DNA of 64,000 bases from Schistocephalus solidus (GCA_017591395.1 WEDG01004523.1:1-64000); one strand, 5' to 3'. Counted from the first letter of the stretch, positions 9,509-22,115 are shown. Made by a program: numbers and translations. The notes: generated by a model not told the origin, from the sequence alone.

Positions 9509-12375
9509 CCTCTCTCCCTAAAAAACAACCACCTTGCCCACTTAAACTGTTCGTTCTAAATGCTAGATCCTTGCTCAATAAAATGCCCTGCTTCAGACTC
9601 TAGTCTTTGTCCACTGTCCAGATATCGTTATAGTAACTGAAACATGGGCAACACCTTCCGTAGCTGACCCCGAACTCTCTCTTATAGGTTATAATTGTAC
9701 TCGAAATGATCGCCGTAAAAGTCGTGGTGGAGGAAGCTGTATCTACATTAAACAAGCGCTGCAATTTCGGACCTTAGATCATCCACAATTTACTGCGGTT
9801 GACGAGAGCTGCTGGCTTCAAATTACCTTAAAAAATAGGAACACTTTACTCATTGGTTGTGTCTATTGCCCGCCCAATACCAGTGAGGATTTCGATCTTC
9901 GTCTCTCACAAGCATTCCATGCCGCAGTTGACTTAAATTTTAAGTATTGCTTAATTGCAGGTGATTTCAACCTTCCTGACATTCGCTGGTTTCCGGTCCC
10001 CTCCGGCCCCAGAAAGTTCGAGGACTTTCTCGAGGCCGTAGATATTGGCATGTGGACCCAGGTTGTTGACTTCCCTACCCGAGGATCAAGCATACTTGAT
10101 CTAATCTTCTGCAGAGGTTGCCTGCCTTTGACAGTGTCATCATTAGGCCCACTTGGGAGCTCAGACCATGATATCGTTGTTTCTACACTACAACTCGAAA
10201 CCGATGAAACGCCTTCAAAGAAATATAGCTTTTTCTTTGATTTTCGATTAGCGCTTTCGACAGAATTATTGATACATCTTAACTCCCACGACTGGACTAA
10301 TTTCTTTATGTGTCAGGATGTGAACACCTGTACCGGTATGCTTTACCAAGTTTTAGATCCACTTATTTCTCGTTTTGTTCCCCGTAAGAAATTAATTAAT
10401 GTCGCGGATGAGGTTTATCTCCCTTTATCTTTTCGCCGTAGGTTGCGTAAACTCTCTCGTCGATTCCATTTGCAAAACGACATTTCCGTTCTGCCCTTGA
10501 TTCACCGTATTTTTGAGCAGGCCAAGAGGCTAACCGAAGAAAAACGGCTAGCTGAAGAGGTCAAATATGTCGAAAACCGTTCGTTAAATGTAGCGAAACT
10601 TTTTTCACGCGCAATTAGAACCCATAGTAAAACGTGGCACCCCGTACTACTGGATTCCATTGGCAATCCTGTAGTTGATGACAAATTGACGGCTGATAGT
10701 TTTAACGTTTTCTTGTCCAGAACATTTATTGAAAATTCGACCGCTCCCCGTCCGCCCATCCAGGTTTGGACCGGTGCCGTCCTCGAAACCATAACTTTTA
10801 CCCTCTGGGACGTAACCGTAGCCATTCGACGTTTTCGTCAATCTTATAGTCCTGGACCAGATGGCGTACCGATCAGTATTATAAAGGCGGATGCTAATGA
10901 TATTTTCCCGTCACTTCTATGTAAGATATTTAATCTAGCTCTTGAAAGTGAAACCTTTCCCAGTGTATGGAAGGAATCGCATATTCTACCTATTCCCAAA
11001 CGCGGCCAATCTACGTCATTTGACGATTTTTAGGCCAATCAACACACTGTCCGCAGCTTCGAAAATCCTGGAGACCTTGATCAAAGATAAGATGATGTAT
11101 CATTTAACTGAGAATAACCTATTGAGTGCAGCCCAGCATGGGTTCCTCAAAACTAGGTCTTGTGACACATGTCAGCTCTCTTTCTTTGATCATGTTCTAC
11201 AATCTAGGGATAATGGCTTTGCACTTTACATAGTCTATTTCGATTTCACCAAGGCCTTCGATCGTGTTGACCATGCCCTTCTTCTCCTGAAACTCTCCTC
11301 TTTCGGTATGTGGTAAACTTCTGAGCTTGATATCTTCTTACCTGAGCTCTCGTACACAACATGTTAAGATCTCCAATGCTATCTCAAACTCGGCACGTGT
11401 GCGGAGTGGAGTTATTCAGGGTAGTGTGCTAGGCCCGCTTTTATTTTGTCTTTTTGTCAATGATGTGCCAGGTTTATTTCGAAATGGTAGGCCCTTTATG
11501 TATGCCGACGATTTAAAAGTTGCCTATCGATACAAGCCGGCAGATCGCGACACCGTGATTGATCTATTAAAAAATGATCTCGAGGCGTTTGCCCAGTGGT
11601 GCTGCACATGGCGCCTTTCCCTTTCTTGGCACAAATGTTCCGTTATGGTTGTCGGTGACAACCATCAGCCTCATCTTAGCATAGATGGCCACGATATAAA
11701 TGTACCTGGCGTTGTTAAGGACCTGGGCATATCATATTCCAACGGTCTCAATCTTTCAGAGCATTGCGCCCTGATTGTCTCCAAAGCACGCAGAACTGCC
11801 GGGTTTATCCTCCGAAATTTTAAAACTATTGATATTAGACTTCGCCTTTATAAAATGTACGTTAGACCTGGCCTGGAATACTGCTCGTTTCTATTTAGCC
11901 TTCTGCGCGCTAGCGAACGGAAGAAAATAGAATCGGTCCAACACTTCTTCACGAAAAGAATTTTATCGTTGGAGCACCGTAATCTGTCGTATCAAGAACG
12001 CTGTGGCCTTGTTAACATTGATCCCTTATGGTTTCGCCGAGTGCAGAAGGGACTATTTTTGCTTTTTAAGCTTTTGAATAATCGTACATTTAATCCCCTT
12101 ATCACTGTGAGGCAGCTTGACCATCCTCGGCGCAGCAGTCATCGCAATGTCTTTTTATTTCTTCCATTAGCTCGCACAGTTAAGTATCGACGGTTCTTTT
12201 CGATAAACGCCATGGCCATGTGGAATAAACTTCCCCATAATATAAAGTCCAACGGAGTTATTCTTTGTTTAAGATTACCATTACTAGTTTTTTGCATTCA
12301 GAACAGTTTCCAAGAATTCTGGGCGCCGACACGGTAGAATCTGTTTTCCTGTTCGACGGAGTGCGCGGCATCTGA
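9439..12375 (+). pseudogene. LINE D ORF2: AP endonuclease + reverse transcriptase (few frameshifts)
   Basis: The endonuclease comes first, with LFVLNARSLLNK (about 9,549), VIVTETWA (catalytic Glu), GCVYCPPN, IAGDFNLPDIRW (Asp/Asn pair, about 9,955) and SSDHDIV (terminal Asp-His, about 10,160). A linker leads to YSPGPDGVPISI and then the RT: FRPINTLS, YFDFTKAFDRVDH, SGVIQGSVLGPLLFCLFVND, YADDLK (about 11,500), a KDLGISYS segment, and MWNKLPHNIK. Frame changes occur near 9,600, 11,030, 11,320 (a premature stop after GMW) and 12,260. With the last one taken into account the protein ends at a TGA at 12,373-12,375. All catalytic residues are present. Known role: nicking of target DNA and primed cDNA synthesis. 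Confidence 0.85.
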
Positions 12376-12581
12376 ACTCGATCCCAGGTGTTACCTTGAG
12401 GGATACGGCACCGTCTCTGCAGCCTGCACCCGTTGACTTCTTCGGCAGACAGTGAGCGACCGTACACGGATGCTTTCTTGCCTGAGGCAGAATCCCGGTT
12501 CCTAGCAAAGACAGAGAGACTGCATACAGACTGCAATTGTGTTAGCCCTTCCCTGATCTGAATTGCTATCATCCTTACAGG

Positions 12582-12668
12582 CGGCAGTTTTTTCTCCTGA
12601 ATAACATGAAAATAGGAAAAACACATATAATGATATATATTCAGGAGTTTTTTTTCACTGCCAGCCTC
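12582..12668 (+). promoter_or_regulatory. 3'UTR hairpin with facing U-tracts (LINE D), ENE-like
   Basis: Outer stem GGC-GGCAG / CUGCC-a-GCC (one bulged base), U6 tract 12,590-12,595, a perfect ten-pair inner stem CUCCUGAAUA (12,596-12,605) / UAUUCAGGAG (12,640-12,649), U8 tract 12,650-12,657, then CA and the closing outer strand. The two U-tracts face each other in an internal loop between two stems. This is the best formed of five such hairpins in the window. Confidence 0.65.
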
Positions 12669-12879
12669 TACCCACTGAATATTTCACCTGACAATGCCTG
12701 TAAACCGGTATTAAATACAACTATTATTATTATTATTATAACAGGGCGCACATAACAGTTAAATTCCGACAAATTGTAGAACAGAGAAATTTTGTTTTCC
12801 ACCATTTGTTTATTCTCTACAGTTTTCTTCTCTTCCACTAAATATTCCATTTTTTTTTATTAAAACTGATGAGTGGTAC

Positions 12880-15560
12880 CTGCAGCTCAGGAATAAGCTC
12901 AGTTTAATTTCACTCAAGGTAAGATCCATTGTAAATAAGATGATAGAGCTTAGGACATTACCTTTTGATTTTGCTCCAGATGCGCTGTGAATCACTGGAT
13001 CCTGGGCACATTCTCTTATTTCCGACTGGACGCTCACCATAGATAATTTCAATTTATACCGACAAAACCGCGCTGAAAAACGTTGCAGTGTGTGCCACCT
13101 TTATATAAGATCATCCTTTGTACATTTCCCTTTCCAACTGAGCATTTCGTCCTTTTCTAGAAATATATGCTTTGTTTCAGTCATCATCCCACACAAAAAA
13201 CCGGAAATTGGCTGTGTCTCTTACCCTCCGTGTTAACCTGGCAATGAAACCGAGCTCTGTGAACTATTTGAAAAAGTTGCAGAGACTCAAGTTGAGGTCA
13301 AAATAATCGTAGGCGATTTTAATCTGCCAGACATTGACTGGCATGCAAATTTCTCTCCGCCAAAACTTCAGAAATTGGTTGATACTATTAACTTTTCGAA
13401 GATCTCCCAACTGGTTAGTCCAGTCATTATAAATGACAGCATGTAAGATTTATTTTTTACAAATGATGTCCGCCCTCTCTTTATTAATTGCGATCAAAAT
13501 ATATTCACAAGTGATCACGCACTAATTCACTGTTGTTTTCCAGTCTCCTTTTCGACAATGCCTGAGGTAAAATGCACTTACCTCGACTTTGCTACCACAA
13601 ACCACGAATTAATAAATAATTTCGTGAGCACTTGGGATTTTGATAGCATATTTTCAATGAACGATCCAAACGTTTCCATAAATTATTGCAGAGCCTTACA
13701 GAAATATCCAGGCTTTTATCCCGCTGAAACTTTTTAATTCAAAAACAGCCTCTTCTAATGTTCACATTTTATCAAAAACAGACTTAAAAAATTACGAAAG
13801 CAACTAAACGATCCGACCAAAAGCTCTTTGTCGGTTCACTTAAGAATAGCACAAATATTTGAATAAGCAGTGAAAATTAGGCTAGCGCGTTATAGGCATA
13901 GGGAGACTCGGGCCCTACGTGATGTCAATTCATCCAAATCTGTTACTCAATTCTTCCATGTTTGGTCATCGGCTTAGCGTCTGAATATCACTACACATTT
14001 ACTTGACTGTAACAAAATATTCGTATCAAAGGATTTCGGTAGAACAGAATTGTTCAATTCATTTTTTTGCCAACCACCTTACCATTGAAACTAGCCTCAC
14101 TCCCTCAATTCCTCTGCTTTCAAATTCAAATTTGCCAGTAATTTCTCGCCTTCAAAAAGAAATAGCCCACCTTAAAGATTCACATTCGATTGGAACTGAT
14201 ACCATTCCAAACTCACTTATTTAACATTTAAGAGATTTTCCACCTTGCGAAGCAAATTATTCTCAGTATATTTCGAAAATGGTTTCTTCCTCTATTATTG
14301 GAAAACTTCTATTATAATTGCAGTTTTTAAATCTGGTTCTCGCTTTAAAGTTCATAACTTTCACGGTGTTCATAAAATGGCCTCTCTTGCTAAACTCTTT
14401 GAAACACTTATTGCCAAACAAATTAAGGATTTTTACGTAAGTAATCATATTATCAACTACTCCCAACATGGCTTTTTACCGGACCGCTCTTGTGAAACCT
14501 CTCATATGATCGTTTCTAAATCTACTCACCTCTCTTCGTAATGATCATTTATCTGTAGTAGGTATCTATTTTGATTTTGATAAAATGCTTTATAGATGGC
14601 TTCTAGCTTAACAAGAGGCTATAGGATTTCATAGACCTCTTACTGACTTTATTAGGTCATGCCTATCTGATCGAACACAAAAAGGTTTAGTGGGTCCTCA
14701 TACTCAAGTGCTACCCCGGTTGTGAGTGGTGTATTTTAAGGTACCTTGTTAGGTCCTTTGTTTTTCTTACCTTACATAAATTATATTTCATCGATAGTTT
14801 AACATTCTCAATCTTATATTTATGATGGTGACCTCAAATGCGTGTATTCCTTCTCTAACTCTACGGCCGAACGATGCCTAGAACAAATTCATTCAGACTT
14901 AGACGCTCTTTCGGCGTGGACCTCCACATGTCTAACAGAATTCTCAACTTTTTAATGTCACTTCATGTGTTTTGGGTCTATAAGGCTGCGCAAAGTTTTA
15001 TTTTTAAAGTTTGCCCTATGACTAAATGCTCCTCCATCAAGAACTTAGGCTAAAGCTATACCCATGAAGTAGATCTTTCGCCTCATGCCAATAGAATAAC
15101 GGTCAAAGCTGCTCAGGTTTGTGGCTTTATTTCTTATAATTTCTACCATCCGGAAATGAAATTAAGACTTTGTCGTATATTTTTGCTTCCCATTTTTCAA
15201 TTTTGCTGCCCTTTATTCGGGTAAATGAACGAATCTATCCGATTAAAAATGGAAAATTTCCAAAGACATTTCACAAGAAGCTCCTGTATCCAACTCTTTC
15301 AAATACTTCCTACTCAACTAGATGCTAGCTGACGAAACTATAATTTCTTTAGGTAAGTAGATTAGAGCAGGATTTTGTCCCCGTTTTCAACTAATTAATA
15401 GCTCAAATCTCCCAAAGCTTTCTGTCGTTACCCCCCGTTAATCTTCCTTATAACCTTATAATATCTGCACTGATTATACCTCCTCCTGCATCCTCCACAC
15501 GTCAACGCTCTCTATTCTTCTGCTTTAAGTATAGCTTTCTTTGGAAAAACTAGTCTATCT
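12880..15560 (+). pseudogene. LINE B ORF2 remnant: endonuclease and reverse transcriptase
   Basis: Recognisable pieces in changing frames: a VRSIVNKM start of the endonuclease (about 12,920), IIVGDFNLPDIDWH (about 13,300), FTSDHALIHC (about 13,510), SIGTDTIPNSLI in the linker (14,190), WKTSIIIAVFKSGSR (about 14,300), SQHGFLPDRSCETSH (about 14,470), and a corrupted YADD box (IYDGDLKCVYSFSN, about 14,820). The catalytic Ala-Asp-Asp is altered by substitution. Stops and indels occur every 100-300 bases. Confidence 0.75.
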
Positions 15561-15997
15561 GCAGTCAAGCGATGACTGCAAATTTATATTAACACTTATT
15601 CTATTAACCTTTTATTTTCCTCATCTTTTCGGAGCAGCTATTTCTATGGGTTCGAGAAAGGACCAGTGGGAATTTAAGTGACCTTCTTGAAACTATTTTT
15701 TCTCTACCTCGAGTACCCCAGGAACCATGATGTCTCCTCATACCACCAGCTATTGAAAATATGGAAGTCGTTCGGACGTACACAGTCTAAAATGCTCCCG
15801 TTTCGTTAGATACTTAAAATCATCAGAATTCAATTCTGTATCCTAAGATGCTGAGACCTCAAGTTAACTGATGCCTTTTCGCGAGATTTTGTTTCATGCG
15901 CCTTATTTATCAAGAACGAACCATATTGACGTTTAATTATCTCATTCTGAAATGATTTTGCTGTATAAGCCTACTCTACCCTCTTACCTTATTTTAT

Positions 15998-16087
15998 TAG
16001 CAGTTTTCTTCTCCTACCCTCTATTAGAAAGTTGAGGCCTATTGAACTCTGCCTCCATTTTGAAGGTAGATGTTTTTCCACTGCATA
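15998..16087 (+). promoter_or_regulatory. 3'UTR hairpin with U-rich tracts (LINE B, plus copy)
   Basis: Outer stem UaGCAG / CUGCaUA, 5' tract UUUUCUU, inner stem CUACC / GGUAG, and 3' tract UGUUUUUCC. U-tracts are interrupted, as expected for an old copy, but the pairing frame matches the minus B copy. Confidence 0.5.
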
Positions 16088-16110
16088 TTTTCTAGTTCAT
16101 AATTAATTTG

Positions 16111-18440
16111 GCTACACGCAAGGCCCTCATTCTAATGATTTTTATATCCGTTATCGAAAAAGTGGCTTTTATCTACGGTTAATACTTATTAAACATTTTA
16201 TGATAATTTTACATTTTCAAATGTTTTCCGATAGCGTCTTTGTTTTTATAGATAATCTAAGGATTGTTAAAGAATTTGCTTTAGATCTAATTTTCCAAAC
16301 TTATTTTTATCTCTGCCTGTTATTATTATATATTTTTGCGTTTTTAACATCAGGTATGCTCTACGTACTTCGCATGCGCAACAAGCCTGACGCCTAGGCT
16401 TTGATATAGCTTGATGGAACGAGTAGTACTAGTTGTTCCATTAAGCTAGATTAAACATAATCAACACTATTTTTTTCAAATACAAATATGGTGACTATAT
16501 GACAGCTTTGAAAGATTCTGACCGTTGAATTTTTCTTGCTCCTAATCCATTTCCACCTTTTTTTAGCGATCAGTTAATCTAAGTCTCATTATTCAGCAGA
16601 CCCCAAACTGGAATGGACTGCAATCGCATCTAATTGGAAGTGGCTATGCCTTCGAATCAACCGCAGACTTTTCTACCTCTGTCAAATGAATAATCTTGAC
16701 CGTCCATAACAGACTATTTTTGACCCTAATAAGTCCTATCCTAATACCTTCATCCCCATTATGTACAGCTGTTTTATTTTCAACATTTGGTATTTGTAAT
16801 CTTTGAAAGGCAGTTTTTTACATGAAATAAACTCCTCATTTCGGAAACTGCTATTTAAGCAGAAAAACCAAAAAAGCTAAAGTGGTACGGGAAAAAAGAG
16901 TAGGTTTTAGTTTTTTCCTGTGTTCTAAGGATTTGACGGTGCCGATGAAGTGCCCAATCAATAAACCTATTTTAATTTCAAAACATCAGTAACTATTGCC
17001 CTAACAGGACAAGTTGTGCTTCATTATTAAATATTTGCACATTTTATCTACAGACATCGTCATACTTTTATTTAGCTACTACTGTTTGTTTCGACAGTGC
17101 CTTCCCGGCGCTAACCAGATATTAATTTTTACCGTTTGAAGTTTACAACCTTCTATTTTATGCGGTTGCTAAGTCCACTGCTATTACCCTCCTCACCAGC
17201 AATGACGATTCCGCGACGTTTAACGTCATTTCCCTTGTTCGACCTCAGACGATATCTTGAGGAGCATGTGGGACTCGTCTTTTTCCCTATATGCTGGTAT
17301 TTTAGTTGGTCAGCAAATTAGAAGCATAGTCGCACCTCTCTGCAATTTGTTGCCACTCACAGCCTTTAGTGCCCCGTTCTAGGTTGGATTCTACACGGAG
17401 TTTGATCGATCTCTGTTGGTTCCTTCTATCTTGACACCTTAATGGTTGCCTCTGCTTTAATTCCAAAACATTTTTATGATCAAACCTGCAACCTTTCGTA
17501 CCCCTATATGCTCTACCCCCGCACGTTGGTCCTGTCTCACAAATATATATACCATCCCATAAGCGAAAGTTTTCCCCGTGAATAATATTCGCATAGCATT
17601 TGTTTTTTTATTTTTCAACCAAAGCTGAGTTAATTTTTTAACGTTCACCAGTCGATTTTCTAACAGTGCACTTTTTGTCAACACAAAGAGAACCCTATAA
17701 AGTGTACACACTGGTTCTAAATTTCAATGAAAAATTTATTTTGTATTTCTTTTATTTAGCATGACGGTATCCTTGTGGGTACCGAACAAAATAAAACGAA
17801 TATTTAACCACAGCTTTTTCATGCAGTTAATAGCAGGCGACATGTGAAGTATGTTATTTCATCCGTTGATCATTAAATACCCGTATGCCAGTTCAATTAA
17901 TCTGAACAATATAATGGAGGTAATTTAAGGTACTCAGATGGTTAATTCGCAAGTGAAATTCACAGAAATATCGAATTTTTGCTAATCCTTACCGTAGAGA
18001 CCATCGCTCATCCTATGAAGAGCGGGAATGGCAGTGAACCTTTGATCGTACCAAAGCACTGATACAGCACGCATGATTAAACTAAATTTTCGAAATACAG
18101 TTTTGAACGGATTTCTTCGTATCTTGTTGTATTTATTAACTTACGTGTTTACAAATTTTGTATTTATTACCCTTAAAAAACTACATGTACATTTGGCTAT
18201 TTTATTTAACAAATGCGAAAATATTCAGTCTCATTCTGCTTCACGCGACATAACCTCAATTGTCGTCCTTATAAATCCACATAAAAAAAATATAATTATA
18301 AAACGCGAACATAGAACTAAAGTTGAAATTTTACAAAAATAATCAATTTCCAATAAAAAGTTGTTTGTGGTAACTGTTTTTAATGTTGACATATCAACCA
18401 GTTGGAAATCTATATCAGCATAATTTTTTTACCCTACGTA
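16111..18440. other. Gene-free AT-rich stretch between LINE copies
   Basis: No convincing gene. Only short random frames are seen. It may contain the 5'UTR of the next C element in its right part. The only ordered structure found is a 14-bp hairpin at 16,407-16,448. Confidence 0.5.
16407..16448. repeat. 14-bp inverted repeat (hairpin)
   Basis: TAGCTTGATGGAAC (16,407-16,420) and GTTCCATTAAGCTA (16,435-16,448) are complementary apart from one G-T wobble. The 14-base loop contains AGTACT. Confidence 0.75.
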
Positions 18441-18477
18441 TCTTGCGTAGATCGCATTCATATTTTCGACAAAAGAT

Positions 18478-19900
18478 GAAACCCACAATCTCAACCCGTC
18501 GTAAGCTGCCTCCCTCGAGACCCAAGCATTCGTTGAGTGCACCTAGTAATGACAACATTGATTCAAATATGCAACTCATAGTCAAAGCTTAACAGCTTTA
18601 TCTGTCCACTTTACCGAACTGCAACGACTTCATGAGGAAGTTTGTAACTGTTGTATGTATACTCGGTAACCTGTTCGATTGTGACATATCTGATGTTCCC
18701 TTCCAGGACTGCAAACGCCTCGACTCGCTTGTTCACTTGGTCCCCAGTGAGGCTTTTGGCAGACAGAAACATAAACTTAATTTTCTTTTTAAAAATGCTC
18801 CCATACACAGACGCCCAGTTGACTTTGCTATGGTCTTTTTGTACTCGAATGGTTTCAACTACAAAATACTGGAAGACTCTATTTGCGTAACAAGAATCCT
18901 CGTATCTTAGTTAAATTATTTTCAACAATTGAGGTGGACTCAATATTTGCTCAATAAGGTTGCACTTCTCACTATTTAGCAATAAAAAAATGTTTCCTTT
19001 GTCGATATTCTACACCAATGGAGCGAAGAAATGGGCCTTTCCTGTCCAAGCTATAATCAAATTCTCAGCTTCTATTCACAAGTCTGGTCGTATTTCCACT
19101 AACCTCAACGCAGATTTATTCATCTCCTCAGATGGCCAGTGCAAACAGTCCCTTCAGTCCACCTTCTATTTCGTTTCCCCCATGGCAGATTAATTAAATT
19201 TTCGGTGATTTTAACCCACCTTTTATGTCCACAACCCCGCCTAACGCTCTAATATCGTCTTACTCATCTGAAGCACTAAGACCGACAGTTCACTCTCTTA
19301 AACGCAGTTCTGCAGGCCTTGCCATGAAATTTTCCGAGCCACTTTGCATAAAAAGCATACTTAAAATATAAAAGCCTCTATTTTTTCAATTGAAAGTCAA
19401 CTTATTAAACCCTTCACAAACTAGCTAGTCCCATTACCCCAGGAGTCATCTTCTACCCCCAATTATATCACCTAAGACAGCTCGTTTGATGGACGTGAAT
19501 CGAACCAAAACCCAAAAGCAAGGGAGTGCAGTGTAACTAATCGCATACTGCCTTCTCCAAAACTAAACAAGACTCTACAATTGGCAAATAACTTTAACAA
19601 TGTTAAACAATATACAAGACCCGACTTCTGAGCACTTAATTCTTAAAGCTGCTCGCCATCTCCCACCAGCCTCTTTATTCCGTCAAGCTTCTCCCCATGC
19701 CATTAACTACCAACAGGAATATTGCGGCCTTAACTCCTATGACACTTCGACATCGGAAAGCAATATACACCATTTAGATATGCCTCTCAGCCTTTTGTTA
19801 CTGACGTTCCATATACCAATTATTCAGGCGCAGTTGGCAGTTACTCTCCAAACAACAATAGCTTCCAACTTAAGTACCCACCTCGACCTCCTAGGTTGGC
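18478..19900 (+). pseudogene. LINE C ORF1 remnant
   Basis: Broken frames (18,478-18,592, 18,632-18,910, later pieces to 19,900). The first piece is basic and Pro/Ser-rich (STRRKLPPSRPKHSLS). The 18,632 piece shares position and loose wording with residues ~110-190 of LINE D ORF1, including a KNAPI segment. The last piece is Pro/Asn/Tyr-rich (FQLKYPPRPPRLATQ, near 19,875) and reads straight into the endonuclease start in the same frame. No active product is possible. Confidence 0.6.
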
Positions 19901-21300
19901 TACTCAAACTAAACCAGATTTCATATTGCTTAATGCTTGGCCTGTTATAAATAAGATGGCCCAACTAAGAGTCCTTGCTTTCGAGTTGGGATCTCGTTCG
20001 GAAGTAAATAAATATAGAGGCATTCACAAAACCCCGGTTCTAGCAAAACATCTTGAAAAAATTGTCTTTAATCAAATCGTCAACTTTTCCTAGAAAATAA
20101 GCTTTTAAGTGTCTTGCAATATGGATTTTCTACCTGGAAGATCATACCAAGTGTGTCACTTAGCATTTATTACCCTCGTCAATTCCCTTCGTAATGAGCA
20201 GCAGTCAGTGGTTGTGATCTAATTTGACCTTAGCAGAGCCTTTAACAAGGTACCCCACAGACGTCTTCTGGTGAAACTGGAAGCCCTCGGCATCTGGACT
20301 CCTCTCATTGACTTCATTGGGTCCTACTTGTCTAACCGCAGCCAGAAGGTCTTAGTAGGTAATAGCTATTCGATGCCTCAGCCCATCATGGGTGGCATTT
20401 TTCAAGGCACGTTTCTAGATCCCCTCCTCTTCATTCTGCACATAATTTCCACGATACTCAAAAATTCACAAAATTTGTTAACGCTGATGATTTCAAGCGC
20501 ATTTACTAATTTTTAAAAAACCGTATGTAGTTGCGTTGATAAATCAACACTGATCTTCTTATGCTCTCACGTTTGAGCTCTAGTTGGCAGACAGAATTTT
20601 CTCCACCAAAGAGTAGTTTCCTGTGTTTTGACACCACTAAGCCTCTTGGACCCCTAGTTTTTCAAATAAGTACACTTTTAGAACGATCAACCATAAGAGA
20701 CTTAGGTCTAAGTTGCCCGAAAAAGATAGCATTATCGCCTCATGCAGATCGAATTTATGCAACGGCTGCACATATATGTGGTTCAATATCACATAATTTC
20801 TTACTTCCGGAAATAAAGTTAAACCTGTACCGTATGTTTGTTCTCTCTATCCTATAATACTGCTTTCCCTTCTTTGGGCTGATAAACGCCCCTGACCACA
20901 GTAAGATTGAAAAAGTCCAACGATTTTTTACTCGAAGTTTATTTTCTCTTCCTGGATGCAGTATCTCTTATACGGATAAATGCCAGTTAGCATACATTAA
21001 ATTTCTGTGGGTAAGAAGACTCGAAGGATGTCTCTGCTTCCTGTTTCTTGTTTACTTTAGCCAAAATCTCCCACGAATTAACGCCCTCACTCGGGTAGAT
21101 TGACCTTATGCCACTCGTAATTCCTCCATGCTCATTTCACATCCTCTTAGCTCCACAACTAACCATTCTCAGTTTTTTGCCTCAAAATATGCTTTCATCT
21201 GGAATATCTACCACTCGAAATTAGGTTGTCGTCTTGATTAGCGGTTTTAAAACTTAAACTACAAAAGAATGTAACTTCGAAATATATAAAGTCCTTTTTG
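19880..21300 (+). pseudogene. LINE C ORF2, copy 2: endonuclease start fused to RT, decayed
   Basis: KPDFILLNAWPVINKMAQL (about 19,910), a mutated endonuclease N-terminus, is followed within 15 codons by GSRSEVNKYRGIHKTP, which is RT sequence aligning to 5,005 in copy 1. Most of the endonuclease and the linker are thus missing. The RT then continues with many stops: palm motif corrupted to FDLSRAFNKVPH, catalytic box near 20,480 eroded. A C-terminal FIWN motif survives near 21,200. Confidence 0.75.
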
Positions 21301-21810
21301 TCCGTTTCCTTCCCAATCGCAAATTGTGGACATTGAAAAGGGTCCTCCCTTGATATTACATTGGTTTCTAAATATGTTTTCATTTTCCTCTGGAGAGTCA
21401 ATATTCGCAGTCACTTTTTCGTCCCCTTTATTGCAAATGTCATCGCCAAATGTCGAAAACCTTGATACCTTCCTATGTTTGTGCAACCCTGATGATGGTT
21501 TCCGGGATTTGTTGAGGACCGTTGCGGGTTCTGATGTATTCGCCGCCTTATCAGTGGACTATGCAGTCAGTAATGTCGCATCTCGGTGATTATCTCATGA
21601 TCTTTACTGTCTCCTCTTCTTTTCAACTCTGCTGACTACGATGAATTAATCCTCTCTCGCCTCCGATGATTATAGACAGTAGCTCTGGCCGTTAGATGAT
21701 CTCTCCTACGACAAGGAACGTTCCGAACCCTCAAACGTTGTCACGAAAATCACAGTACTATCCCACTGAATCGTTCCAATCCAATCGATATAAGCTATTT
21801 TTTCTTTAAA

Positions 21811-21900
21811 GAAGCAGTTTTTCTCCTAGTTTTTCTTTTTAAATTGGCGGCTCACCGATCTCCGTCCCCAAGTTAACCATATGCGTTTTTTTGCTGCTTC
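21811..21900 (+). promoter_or_regulatory. 3'UTR hairpin with facing U-tracts (LINE C copy 2)
   Basis: Perfect outer stem GAAGCAG (21,811-21,817) / CUGCUUC (21,894-21,900), 5' tract U5, 3' tract U7. The inner stem (CUCCUAG against AUAUGCG) is lost in this decayed copy. Confidence 0.5.
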
Positions 21901-22115
21901 TTTCCTTGTTCACCGTATATTCCAGAGATTGTTGACAATGGTTTTAAAAATGATGAATCGATATGATTAAGCTATGCCTACCATACTTCCAATTTATATT
22001 GTTCACCCGGAGCTGCAATTATCCACTTTGCATTTGATTATACCATGATAAAAGTTTGTAATGATGGGGCCCTTAGGGCCTTAAATATGCTATTTATTTA
22101 TTTATCCCACTGCTA

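Larger units (their letters stand above)
8108..12740 (+). mobile_element. LINE lineage D, near full-length CR1/jockey-like element
   Basis: This is the best preserved retrotransposon in the window. It has an intact ORF1 (8,108-9,508), an ORF2 with AP endonuclease and RT (from the -1 frame at 9,439 to about 12,375), a 3'UTR with a strong U-tract hairpin (12,582-12,668) and a (TAT)n simple tail at about 12,721-12,738. The 5' limit is uncertain and may lie several hundred bases upstream. A decayed B copy begins directly after the tail. The number of ORF2 frame breaks is small (near 9,600, 11,030, 11,320 and 12,260), so the insertion is younger than its neighbours. Confidence 0.85.
12741..16110 (+). 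mobile_element. LINE lineage B copy (plus), heavily decayed
   Basis: Starting just after the tail of LINE D, this copy contains endonuclease (12,880-13,560), linker, RT (14,200-15,560) and 3'UTR. It ends near 16,110 after an ACTGCATATTTTCTAGTTCA string that is also found at the end of the minus B copy. ORF1 is missing or unrecognisable. It has many stops and indels and is older than LINE D. Confidence 0.8.
18440..22115 (+). mobile_element. LINE lineage C copy 2, with ORF1 remnant and internal deletion
   Basis: This copy keeps an ORF1 remnant, the very start of the endonuclease, then jumps into RT at about 19,985 and runs to the same 3' end as copy 1 (GGGCCTTAAATATGC then (TTTA)n at 22,080-22,115). 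The U-tract hairpin is at 21,811-21,900. Confidence 0.8.

Noticed and set aside
12851..12859. A second frameshift heptamer (T-run) before the endonuclease of LINE B
   Set aside because: The copy is too decayed to know the ORF1 frame, and the run is a plain T homopolymer without a clear downstream hairpin.
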